Shown: positions 21,321-32,700 of the stretch, piece by piece
Numbering within the stretch: the stretch's first letter is position 1
Layout: each line of letters opens with the position of its first letter
Origin: Muscardinus avellanarius
Taxonomy: Eukaryota > Chordata > Mammalia > Rodentia > Gliridae
Length of the DNA: 64,000 nt
NCBI GenBank assembly: GCA_963383645.1
Contig: OY726565.1
Coordinates: 36,623,529 to 36,687,528 of the forward strand
Direction of reading: 5' to 3'
Made by a program: the position numbers and the translations under genes
The notes under the pieces: generated by a model
What the model was told of the DNA's origin: nothing
Seen by the model: the letters and a program-made list of their open reading frames with translations, nothing else
Database searches by the model: none

Positions 21321-24215
21321 TCACTTTGAACCTCACTATGATGTATCATTATAATTCACCATAAAAGAACCCTAAACTCATCCCATTTGTATAGTATCCT
21401 AGTCATAGGTTTATGAACCACCACAGTCAATCACAATAATTTTCTCATTATGATCTTGAGCTATGTGAAGATTATTTTATTTAGCTCTTGAAAGTATCAG
21501 TGATGGAGAAATACAAAGTTGAACTAGTTTTTAAATACTTAACAGTTGCACATTTATGGTAAAATGGGTTAGTCACACTCAAGTTCCAAATTTTTTTAAG
21601 TTCTAAGTGTCAATGACTTAACCCAGGGCAGGAAAAGTACTTATAAAAACCTTTACTTTACATTATTATTTATTTTAAAATTTAGTTGACAATTTAAGGG
21701 CATAATGTGATACTGAAATGCATGTATACTTTGAGAAATGATTCATTCAAGCTAACTCACATATGCTTTAAAAATAGATGAAACAGAGAGAAGCAAATAA
21801 AAATTCTGTATATTTATTTAAGTGAGTCTAATATTCTTGGTTTTGGTCATTCTTAGAAAGAGGTAGCTCACATTGGTACTGAGATCATATGATCTGAAGT
21901 ATGGTAGCTGAAAGACTCTTCACTAGTGCTTTTTTTTCCCTAAATTCTAAGATGAGAGTTCCAGTTTGAGACAGCTAACAGGCATGTGATCCCCTACTAA
22001 CGTAAAATCTTTCCTCATTACTTTTTCATCTCATGGGTGCCATCATTATTTATTCTCATAATACACTCTGCATATTTACTTTAAAAATTATTTTAAAATT
22101 TTGACATCTCATATATCAGAAGGGCATTAGGAGAGAAACTTATTAGTGTTTCTTAGGACTGGGCCTGTAATATGACTGATTTATTTACCTTGAAAAATTT
22201 TTATTTCTGTTTTACTATCATGGAAAAAATAAGCTCTTACCTGGACTACCAAAATAATTTTTAAAAGAATATGAATCTACTTTTGTAATTAGTCAAGCTA
22301 TTGAAGCTGTTTTCCTACAAAGAAAAATCTATAGCCCTAGTTTTTCATTTCACTTGAGAAAGTAGCATTGAAAGAAAAGTCATTAAAAATAATAGAATTA
22401 TTCATTTGATGTTTATATTTTTTGCTTTCATGAAACAGCCATGTAATCCTTCTAAAGGTTGACTGCAGCCTTATGAAGAGACATAATGAAACTACATTAA
22501 TGAAAATTCTTAGTCTGTACTAAATGTTTGATATCCAGAAAGTAAAAATTGAGTTAGGTTATGCCAAACCATTCTTTCTTGTGAATAGAAAACAGAATGG
22601 AGAGACAAAAAAGTACTGCCTAATACATTTGTGATTTTTATTTTCATCTTCAGGAAGCCAAACTGAATGCTTAGTAGTGAAGCAGTGAGACAGATTACTA
22701 ATTTAACAATGATGGGCCTTTGGATTAAGCAGCATTCATTCTTTGTGGTTGTATAATTGCTAATTCAAAATCATCCCCCCAAGAAAACTTCATAACATGA
22801 AGACAGTGGACCTGGGATGACTGATGAGTTCCAAAGTATACTACATTGTAAAATACAGCTGTGATTCAAGAACTAATTGCAAGAAGATTTTAATTCACAT
22901 TTTAAAAATAGGGTATGTTTCATCATAATATTTAACATCACATTTTAAGAAATAATTTAGTCAGTTCAACTTCTGATCCAGAAGCAGTATCCCAAATAAT
23001 TTATAATTTATTGCATTTGTTGTATACATTCATGGCTTCTTGGAAATTCTCCAACAGATATGAAAGCCAGCCTCTCCTAACTCCTCACCATATGCAAAAA
23101 GGTTCTGTTTCATTTTTAGTGTTTACTGTATTTTATTGGTCTTATTTTTGGAGACTTCATAATGAAGACAGACAAAACTAGCTGACAAAAAATAATTTTT
23201 AACAAACACTTGGTAAAATAGAGACCTTACACCCTGGAAACTTAAAAGCTGAGCTGGTATGGCTTTTTACATCATGGTGGTCTAAAGTACTAGTGGCTTT
23301 CCAAATATGACCAAGGATGGCTCCAAGGTTTAATGCTCTACCCAGGAGTCATCACAGAATAAAGCCTTTCTTAGTGATTTGTTTGTTTCTATCTAGTGGG
23401 AAGTTTCAAGAGAATAAACATTAATTTAATCATTTCTACAAAACTAAAAAAATGCCACTCACAATTGTTTTATATATTTAGTATGTATTAGCAAAATATG
23501 TTTATATAAAGGCTGAGGCAAACAAATATGAATATATCATGAGAACACAAGATGTATGGTTTAAGAGAAATATATTAAAAAATCAACTCAAGTAATCAGC
23601 TAGTAATTAAATTTGAATTGGAAATGTCAGTATGGAATTAGCTTGCATTTTTAAAATTTTTTTAAAGTTCATTTTCCTTAACTGTCTGTCTACTGAAAAT
23701 ATCTAAAAAAAATCATTAATCTGGAAGTAATAAGCTACTCTAGGACCCAAATTATTGTAGGAATTGTCTTGCCCCATACACACACATTATATATTATGAG
23801 TTTGGGACGTCTTAACAATATAGAAAGTAATAAAGATATTAAAACTTTTATTGATACATCAGAAGGACTAAGGAGTCAACTTAAGGAGTCTTCTCTGGTT
23901 AAAGGCAGGGTTATTTGAACCTCAGTAAGAATAATTGGGGCAGATTGAACAAAATTACATATGAGTTTACAAGTATATTTTTAAAATTCATTTAGTGATT
24001 ACATTAGAATGATGCTAGGAAAGCAACTAATCTAGTTGAAAACTGGTATGCCAAGGTAAATAATTATTTATCCTTTCCTATATCAATACAACTTTGGAGT
24101 AAACAAACCAAGTAGTTGAAGAAATTTTCTCTTTATAGAAGTATTTCAGGGAAGATAATAAAACAATAAAGTAGAATATCCCCATTTTGAAAATCTGCAA
24201 TAAAATAATTCATAT
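21321..24215. other. unique AT-rich DNA, 2.9 kb without recognised repeats
   Basis: This is the longest stretch free of recognisable repeats in the window. It holds no long open frame, CpG cluster or clear exon. If anything here is conserved noncoding DNA, this is a natural place to look. Confidence 0.45.
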
Positions 24216-24228
24216 AAAAATACTTATC

Positions 24229-25678
24229 ACTGTACTTCTCCGATTTCAACTCCTCGGGAAAGATACCCAGTAGTGGTATAGCTGGATCATATGGTGGATC
24301 CATTCCAGGCTTTCTAAGGAATCTCTACTCTGAATTCCATAGCAGCTGAACTAGTTTACACTCCCACCAACAGTGTAGAAGAGTTCTTATCCCATCAACA
24401 GTGTAGAAGAGTTCCTATTTCCCCACATCCTTGCCAGCATTTGTTGTTATTTGATTTCTTTATGCTTGCCCTTGTGACTGGGGTTAGATGGAATCTCAGT
24501 GTAGTTTTGATTTGCATCTCCCTGATTACTAATGATGTTGAACATTTTTCATATATCTATTGCTGATTTGTAACTCTTTTTTTGTGAAGTGTCTATTCAA
24601 TTCAGTTGCTATTTCTTGATTGTATTATTTGTTTTGCTAGCATAAAGTCTTTTAAGTTCTTTGTATATTCTGAATATTAGAACTCTATCAGAGGGATAGC
24701 TGGTAAAGATCTTTTTCTATTCTTTAGGCTTTCTTTTTAGATTCTTGATGATTTCCTTTGATGAGCAGAAACTTTTTAGTTTGATGCCACCCCACTTGTT
24801 AATTCTTGTTTTAATTTCCTGTGCTTTGAAAGTCTTGTTGAAGAAGCTACTACCTGTGCCTATATGTTGGAATGTTGAACCTATGCCCTCCTCTAATAGC
24901 ATCACAATTTCTGGTCTGATTTCCGGGTCTTTGATCCATCTCAAGTTGATGTGCTTGGTGAGAGGTAAGGATTTGGTTTCATTTTTTTTGCAAATGGATA
25001 GCCAGTTCTCCCAGCACCATTTGTTGAAAAGGCTGTCTTTTCTCCAGGATATGTATTTGGCCCTTTTGTCAAAGACCAACTGATTATAAGTGTGGGTTTA
25101 TTTCTCTATCTTGTATTCTGTTCCATTGGTCTGTGTGCCTGCTTTTCTACCAATACAGTTTAAATACTTTAGCTCTCTAATATTTGAAGTCAGGAATTGT
25201 GATCCCTCCTGCATGGTCCTTATTGCTGAGAATTGCTGAATAGATTACAAAATTATGGCAAATACACACAATGGAATTCTACTCAGCCATAAAAAAAAAA
25301 TTATGTCATGTGTAAGAAGATGGAAAGACCTGGAGAACATTATGTTAAGTGAGATCAGCCAAGCACGAAAAGAGAAGTGCATATGTTTTCTCTATTATGC
25401 TGGAGCTAAGGCATATTGGGGATACCAGAGGGACTTCAGATAATGGAAGAGATCCTCAGTGGAGCCAGGGAGGAAGGGTAGGGAAGGAAGAAGGTCCAGG
25501 TTCACTAATGAAAATGCTACCTACGACTATGTGTATACATGTGAATATAACATTATCAACCTGGACACTTGATATTGAGAGGAAATGGGGAGACGGGGGG
25601 GGGGGCACCATGTACTCTGTGCATGTATGCCATTGCCAACAATGGTATGATGTGAGATTATAATGCACCAATAAAAAC
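24229..25678. mobile_element. LINE-1 with inverted 5' part (twin-priming structure)
   Basis: Bases 24229-25230 are L1 ORF2 on the minus strand. From about 25237 to 25678 the sequence is the end of ORF2 and the 3' UTR on the plus strand, ending 'gcaccaataaaaacaaa'. Aligned by eye to the full-length L1 at 26.6 kb, the minus part matches about 32340-33325 and the plus part starts near 33410, so about 85 bp were lost at the inversion junction. Approximate flanking duplication aaatacttat / aaatatttat. Non-functional. Confidence 0.8.
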
Positions 25679-25689
25679 AAATATTTATT

Positions 25690-26586
25690 ATAAATTTTTT
25701 ACCAACATCATAAAATGAAGAACTAGAATGTATCAGTTAGGTACCTTTTGGTAGAAGTACCAGATGTCACTCATACAGCAATACTAGCCCAATAAAATTT
25801 AAAAATTAAGCCAGAATATGGTCACATTTCTAGATGTGACTGTCACTGTACAGAAGGTGCAGAGATCAGAGGAGCATCTCAAGCAATACCATGGAGATAG
25901 AAACTAAATGTTCTTTAAAAAAGGCAAATAATATTTGAACACTAATTAGGTTTTTAATTATCCTAAACATTATTATTTATTTATAGATAGTTAATGGTAT
26001 TATACTTGTAATTTTAAAAGAGTCTTTACCTTTAAAGAGTCTTTTATTATCTTTTTAAAACATCTAGTGAAATACTTAAGGATGACAAAATGTTTGTGAA
26101 GTTTGCTTTGAAATAATTAAGTGGATCTGAGCATGTGGGCATATATCTGAAATAAGTTTGTTTAAGAGATGGTAATTACTGAAGATGGATGATGTATACT
26201 TGGAGGATTTATTATACTTTTCTTAAATATGCTTGTGTTTAAAATTTTCCACAATAAAATTGTTTTAGTGATAGCATTATAGCAGTCAAATGCATGCTTG
26301 CTATCCTACCACCCATTTTCCCAATATTCCATATAAAAGTAGCGAATACTCAAAGGAACATCCAAATTATAATTAAGTGATTAAGCCTTAATTTAGAAAA
26401 GATTGAATAATTTATTCAATTGTTTAGTCCACATATTTCCATCTACCTTAATTTTAACTACTTTGACATTTTGAATAACAAACTAAGAAGTTCTGTTAAA
26501 AATATCTGCAATCAATATTTATTTGAAAAGTTTAAGTAAATAAAATCATCTTGGGCAGACTAGTTTCTTTATAGGGACTGGTATTT
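25690..26586. other. unique AT-rich DNA, no gene seen
   Basis: No recognised element or exon. Confidence 0.4.
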
Positions 26587-26598
26587 AAAAACCAGGAT

Positions 26599-28734
26599 CC
26601 GATTTCAAAATGGCAACTGAGAGACATAGCACTTCTCAGTAGCTGAAACAAATAAAGTTCAACTACTTAGAAAGCAGTGTCTTAATCAACAAAATAAATA
26701 CATCCCAGGTACCAAAACAGATCCAGGTACCTCAGCGGAACCTTGAACTCGAAGAAGAAGAAGAAGAACAAAGATCGGACAGCAGACCTGCTGCAGATAC
26801 AATCCGGATGCCCGCCGGCGGGCTGCCTGCGCAGCTGCTTGCCAGCCCAAATGGCAACCCGAGCCCTGACTGAAATCACCACGGCAAGATAATCCAAGAC
26901 TGAAAACGAACATAGAGCCTCATCTTAAGCAGCGAGCAGCACCCACATCAGAATTCTGTGTGCTCATTAGCGACTGGATCACAACAGCACAGAGACTCCC
27001 ACGGACACAAACGCTTAGACCAAGGAAGCCAGGTACCTGAGTGTGTCCAGGGAAAGTGCGGGTGCTAGCATGCACCCCAGCCCCAGCGCCAGCACTGGCC
27101 CAGGGCATCTGTCCCACGCCTCAGAACCCAGCACTGTCCTCGTGCACCCTACCTGTGCCCTGGACCCCTGCTAGTAGTCAGTGCCTGCACCACCGCCACC
27201 CCTAAATTGGAGCTTACCTTGTGTGTCTAGCCCCTGTTCCCCACTGGAGCCCAGGCATCCACCTTGCCGGAGACCTGCCTTCCAGGCGGCGAAAGCTCTG
27301 TGTGCCCTGGAAATCTCCTCAGGACCCCCAGCTTCTACGTCCCACGGGAGGCAGAGATCATTGCTGGACACTGCGCAGCGCCTGTGCACCCGGACCCTTG
27401 TGCACCTATCCCGCACCCCTGGCCCACCGCTGGGAGTTGCAACCTGCCCTGTAGCCTGATGCTCAGCCCAATGCACCTTGGAAGAGCACAGCAGCAGGCA
27501 CGAGGCAGCTGCACCCACTCACACCTGGGTACAGTAATAGCAGCACACCCAGCCTGCACTCTCGGAATAGACAGAGCTCTGGCAGTAAGTGTGGGCATCC
27601 AGAAATCAGCATTCCTTTGCCCAGGGTACATCCTGGGACCACACCGGCTAGCCTAGTTGGAATTTCCAGAGACACAGGAAAATCAATCGAGACATAATAT
27701 TTGCACAGGACCTCAGGGGGAGGATCCAAGTCTATTTTGGACATCCTCCACTCCTGCTGTAGTGAAGCACAGGCTGGAGACTAGGGTGGTGAGTGCAGAG
27801 GTACTGACTACAGGTTGGAATTTCACAGAACCTGGGAATTGTACAGAATCTAATAGCAGTGAAACCAGACAGCCTGACACATAAACCCAAAGCAGTTAAA
27901 GGAAAGAAAGGTGCCCAAACACCCAGAGTGACCTAAGAAGATAAAAATAGAGTACAAAGAAAACTAAGAGACATTGGATTATATTCTGAAAGCTACCAAA
28001 GCAATCAGATACGCAAATATTATACGGACCTGACCCCATATTCGTAAATAAGTAGGACTATTCGTTTTACTTTTATTGTGGGTGTTTTGTTTTGTTTTGC
28101 TTTTACAGTGCTTTTGTTGTGGTATGGTTATTGCGATTTTATTTTTTTTTTCTTAACCCATCCTTCTTTTACTTTAACTTGTATAGTTTGCCTTATTTTC
28201 TGATTTCACACAGCTGCTAGTTCCTTTTATTTTATTCTTGTCCTTTTTTCCTATTTCTTCCTCTTTCCTTCCTTTTTTTGTTCTCCTCCTTTGATTGGTT
28301 TGTCCTTTATTTTTCTTAGATTACATAATAGTCTTGGTATCTTATGTGGATTTTTATTTTTTATGTTTGTCTGCTCCTTCCATCACCCCTCGTACAAACT
28401 TCCCCACACTAACCTATATACTCTTCTCCCCCAAAACTTTTCCCCATAATATACCTCCTTGTTTAATACTCAAAGTATTTCATATATCCATACTTAGTCT
28501 ACTAACGACAAGAGTCCTACTAGTTAACTCTCTCTCATTCTCAGCAAGATATTACCCTATCATACTTAAAGTCTTTCTCAACCTAAACATATCCTCTACC
28601 TAATCCGACTCCTTTACCCATCACTCCAGCTCCTCCCACATCACCCACCCTCAACACTGGAAAAGCTCTGCTGACTTGCCGATACCCCTAAACTCCTAAT
28701 ATTAAGATTGGACTAAGCATAATACTCACAAACG
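26599..28734 (+). promoter_or_regulatory. LINE-1 5' UTR / internal promoter region
   Basis: 2136 bp, starting 'gatttcaaaatggcaactg'. An AAAATGGC at 26607-26614, ten bases into the element, resembles the YY1 site near the start of the human L1 5' UTR, where YY1 sets the transcription start. Bases 26790-27650 are GC-richer with many CpGs; 28050-28700 is pyrimidine-rich. Several open frames on both strands at 27171-27744 are by-products of the GC-rich segment. No tandem monomers like those of mouse L1 are evident. Confidence 0.75.
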
Positions 28735-29691
28735 ATGGGTAGAAACCAGAAAAACAGGACAGAGAACGCTATAAATATGAGAACCAGGAACAATGAAGAG
28801 ACAGCAGAAATCACGAACACTGACCTACTTGAAATACAAGAAGGGGAGTTCAGAATCTTGATGTACAATATGATGAAAGGATTTAAAACAAGTATAGAGG
28901 AGGTTAAAGGTGAGTTAGAATCACTAAAAAAGAATCAGAAAGAGGTCTGGAATGAAATGAAAGAGACAATAAGTGAAATGAAGACAGCAATAGAAAGAAA
29001 TTCTGGAAGAATAGATGAAATGGAAAACAGAATATCAATATTAGAAGACAGTACATCCCAAACTGAAAACACAGTCAGCGATATACAGAAATCTCTACAG
29101 CAACAAAACCTAAACATCCAGCAAATATGGGCTAATATGAAGGGTCCTAACATATGGATAATAGGCATTGAAGAAGGAAAAGAGGTACAGACCAAAGACA
29201 TCTGTAATGTCTTCAAGGAAGTAAGCTCAGAGAATTTTCCAAATTTGGAAAGAGACTTGGACCTTCATGCCCAAAAGGCATACAGAACTCCACTGAGACA
29301 GGACCAAAGAAAGACCACTCCACGTCACATTATAACCAAAATGACCAACATAGAGACCAAGGAAGGAATCTTAAAAGCAGTGAGAACAAAAAGAAGGGTG
29401 ACATATACAGGCAAAACAATAAGAATCACCCCAGACTATACAACCCAGGTCAGGAATGCTAGGAGAGACTGGTACGACGTGATTCAGACCCTGGAAGAAA
29501 ATAACTCCCAACCAAAGCTCATCTATCCAGCAAAACTACTATTCAAGATCAATGGTGAAACCAAAGTCTTTCAGGATAAACAGAATCTCAAAAAATTTAT
29601 GAATTCAAAGCCAACACTAGAGAAAATTCTTAAAGAAATAAACCATAAGGAAGAAAAAAGAAGCAGACTTCAGAATCAGAGAAGGGAGTAA
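28735..29691 (+). CDS. LINE-1 ORF1 protein (ORF1p), intact frame
   Basis: ORF1p is the trimeric RNA-binding and chaperone protein that coats L1 RNA in cytoplasmic particles and is needed for retrotransposition. The frame is open for 318 codons, slightly shorter than human (338) or mouse (357) ORF1p, mostly at the N-terminus. Residues about 45-125 form the heptad-rich coiled coil. The RRM follows from about 135 (NIWIIGIEEGKEV, ENFPNLERDL, AYRTP), then the C-terminal domain, where a conserved Arg pair (NARRDW) precedes IYPAKLLFKINGE; the usual Arg in the YPARL motif is Lys here. The start has a good context (A at -3, G at +4) and lies 2.1 kb into the element. A 65-bp spacer separates it from ORF2. 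Expression in the host is unknown; many L1 5' UTRs are methylated. Confidence 0.93.
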   Translation: MGRNQKNRTENAINMRTRNNEETAEITNTDLLEIQEGEFRILMYNMMKGFKTSIEEVKGELESLKKNQKEVWNEMKETISEMKTAIERNSGRIDEMENRISILEDSTSQTENTVSDIQKSLQQQNLNIQQIWANMKGPNIWIIGIEEGKEVQTKDICNVFKEVSSENFPNLERDLDLHAQKAYRTPLRQDQRKTTPRHIITKMTNIETKEGILKAVRTKRRVTYTGKTIRITPDYTTQVRNARRDWYDVIQTLEENNSQPKLIYPAKLLFKINGETKVFQDKQNLKKFMNSKPTLEKILKEINHKEEKRSRLQNQRRE

Positions 29692-29756
29692 GTTAATAAG
29701 TGGGCCGTTTAAGTAAAGAAGAAAGATCAAACCACCCAAGAGAAACAGGACACAAA

Positions 29757-32700
29757 ATGGCAGAAAACAAAAATCATATTTCAGTAATATCTCTTAATGT
29801 CAAAAGACTTAACTAACCAATCAAAAGACAGACTGGCAATGTGGATTAAGAAACATAATACAAATATATGCTGTCTGCAAGAAACTCACCTTACAGCCAA
29901 AGACATTCACAGACTGAAAGTGAAAGGATGGAAAAAGATATACCATGCCAACTGTGACCAAAAAAGAGCAGGGGTAGCAACCCTGATATCCAACAAAACA
30001 GACTTTAAGCTAAAACACATCAAAAGAGACAAATCAGGGCACTTCCTCTTATTAAAAGGAACAATACACCAAGAAGATATAATGATAGTAAATATTTATG
30101 CCCCAAATGTGGGTAGAACCACATTTGTAAAACAAACCCTTCTGGACATAAGATCCCAAGTAGACCCAAATACAATAATTCTGGGAGACTTTAATACGTC
30201 TCTCACACCACTGGATCAATCTTCAAGGCAAAAGATGAGTAAAGATGCTTTAGAACTAAAGGAAACCATAAAACAAATGGACCTAGTAGACATTTTCAGA
30301 TTATTTCAACCAGGAACAACAGAATACACATTCTTCTCAGCAGCCCATGGAACCTTCTCCAAAATAGACCACATCCTGGGACACAAAGAAAATACCAGAA
30401 AATTCAAAAGATGTAATATAATTCCTTGCATCTTTTCAGACCACAATGGAATAAAAGTAGAAATCAACAACAGGAAACTCAAAAGAAGGTATTCAAATTC
30501 ATGGAGAACGAATGATACACTATTGAATAATGAATGGGTAAGAGCATAAATTAGGGAAGAAATAAAGAAATTTATGGAAAAAAATGAAAACAGAGATACA
30601 ACCTACCAAAATCTATGGGACACCATGAAGGCAGTATTAAGAGGAAAGTTTATTGCATTGAATGCCCACATAAGAAGGACAGAGAACCACCAAGTAAAGA
30701 ACCTAATGACACAACTCAAGGACCTATAAATTCTGCAATAGTCTATTCCCAAAGCCAGCAGAAGGCAAGAAATCATTAAAATTAGAGCAGAAATAAATGA
30801 AATAGAGAACAAAAAAACAATTCAAAGAATCAATAAAACAAAAAGTTGGTTCTTTGAAAAGATTAATAGAATTGATAAACCCCTGGCCAACCTAACCAAA
30901 AGAAAAGAGAATGAACTCAAATTATCAATATTAGAAATGAAAAAGGAGGTATCACCACAGGTAGTGAAGTAATTCAAAGGATTATCAGAAAATACTTTAA
31001 AAATTTATATTACAATAGACTTGAAAACATGGAAGAAATCGATAGATTGCTAAGCACAGTTAACCTTCCTACACTCAGCCAAGAGGATATAGCAAGCCTA
31101 AACCAACCAATAACAACCAAAGAAATAGAAATGGCAATAAAAATTCTTCCACCAAAGAAAAGCCCAGGCCCAGATGGGTTTCCAGCTGAATTCTACAAAA
31201 CCTTCAGTGAACAACAAATACCAATACTTCATAACTTGTTCCGGGAAATTGAAAGACATGGAACTCTCCCAAATTCCTTCTATGAGGCCAGTATCACATT
31301 AATTCCCAAACAAAATAAAGATATCTCAAGAAAGGAAAACTACAGACCAATATCCTTAATGAACATAGATGCAAAAATTCTAAACAAAATACTAGCTTTA
31401 CACATTCAAAACTATATCAAGAGAATAATACACCATGACCAAGTCAGTTTCATCCCAGAAAAACAAGGCTGGTTCAACATACGCAAATCAGTACATGTTA
31501 TTCACCACATAAATAGAACCAAGAACAAAAACCACATCATCATAGCAATAGATGCTGAAAAAGCATTTGGCAAAATCCAACACCCATTTATGTTAAAAAC
31601 ACTGCAAAAAATTGGGATCGAAGTAAAGTACTTCAACATCATTAACGCAATATACTGTAAACCCAAAGCCAACATTATATTGAATGGGGAAAAACTGCAA
31701 GAATTTCCACTAAAGTCAGGAACAAGACAAGGATGCGCTCTATCACCACTCCTTTTCAATATAGTCCTTGAGACTTTTGCTGCATCTATCAGACAAGAGA
31801 AGGAAATCAAAGGAATTCACATAGGAAGAGAGGAATTAAAATTATCCTTATTTGCAGATGACATGATCCTTTATCTGGAAGACCCAAAGAACTCAACTAA
31901 AAGACTTCTGGAGCTGATTGACAAATTCAGCAAAGTCGCAGGTTACAAAATCAACCTAATGAAATCAGTGGCTTTTCTTTATGCCAACAATGAAACCACA
32001 ATGAAAGAAACAAACAAACAAAAAATTCCATTCACTATAACCTCAAAACCAATAAAATATCTAGGAATAAACTTAACCCAAGATGTAAAAGACCTCTACA
32101 ACAAAAACTATAAAACATTAAAGAAAGAAATTGAAGAAGACCTTGGAAGATGGAAAGATCTCCCATGCTCATGGATAGGCAGAATAAATATCATCAAAAT
32201 GGCCATTCTGCCAAAACTGATCTATAGATTCAATGCAATTCCCATTAAAATACCACAGTGCCATTCTTCAGAGACCTAGAAAAATCAATCATGAACTTTA
32301 TATGGAGAAAGAAAAGACCCAGAATAGCGAAAGCAATTCTCAGCAATAAGAAACATGCAGGTGGCATCACAATCCCGGACATCAAATTTTACTATAGAGC
32401 AATAGTAGTAAAAACAGCATGGTACTGGCACAATAACAGATATACTGACCAGAGGATTAGAATAGAAGATACAGAAACAAACCCACATATCTTTAGTCAA
32501 TTAATCTTTGACAAAGGGGCCAAACACATACGCTGGAGAAAAGACAGCCTTTTCAACAAGTGGTGCTGGGAGAACTGGCTAACCATTTGTAAAAAGATGA
32601 ATCTAAACCCCTATATCTCACCTAACACAGGAATCAACTCAAGATGGATCAAAGACTTAGAAATTAGACCTAAGACGGTGAAGTTAGTAGAGGAGAGCAT

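Noticed and set aside
24717..25083. Frames of 112-120 codons on both strands
   Set aside because: The minus frame is a piece of L1 ORF2 and the plus frame is its shadow.
27171..27744. Overlapping open frames on both strands
   Set aside because: They lie in the GC-rich L1 5' UTR, where stops are rare; no family is recognised.
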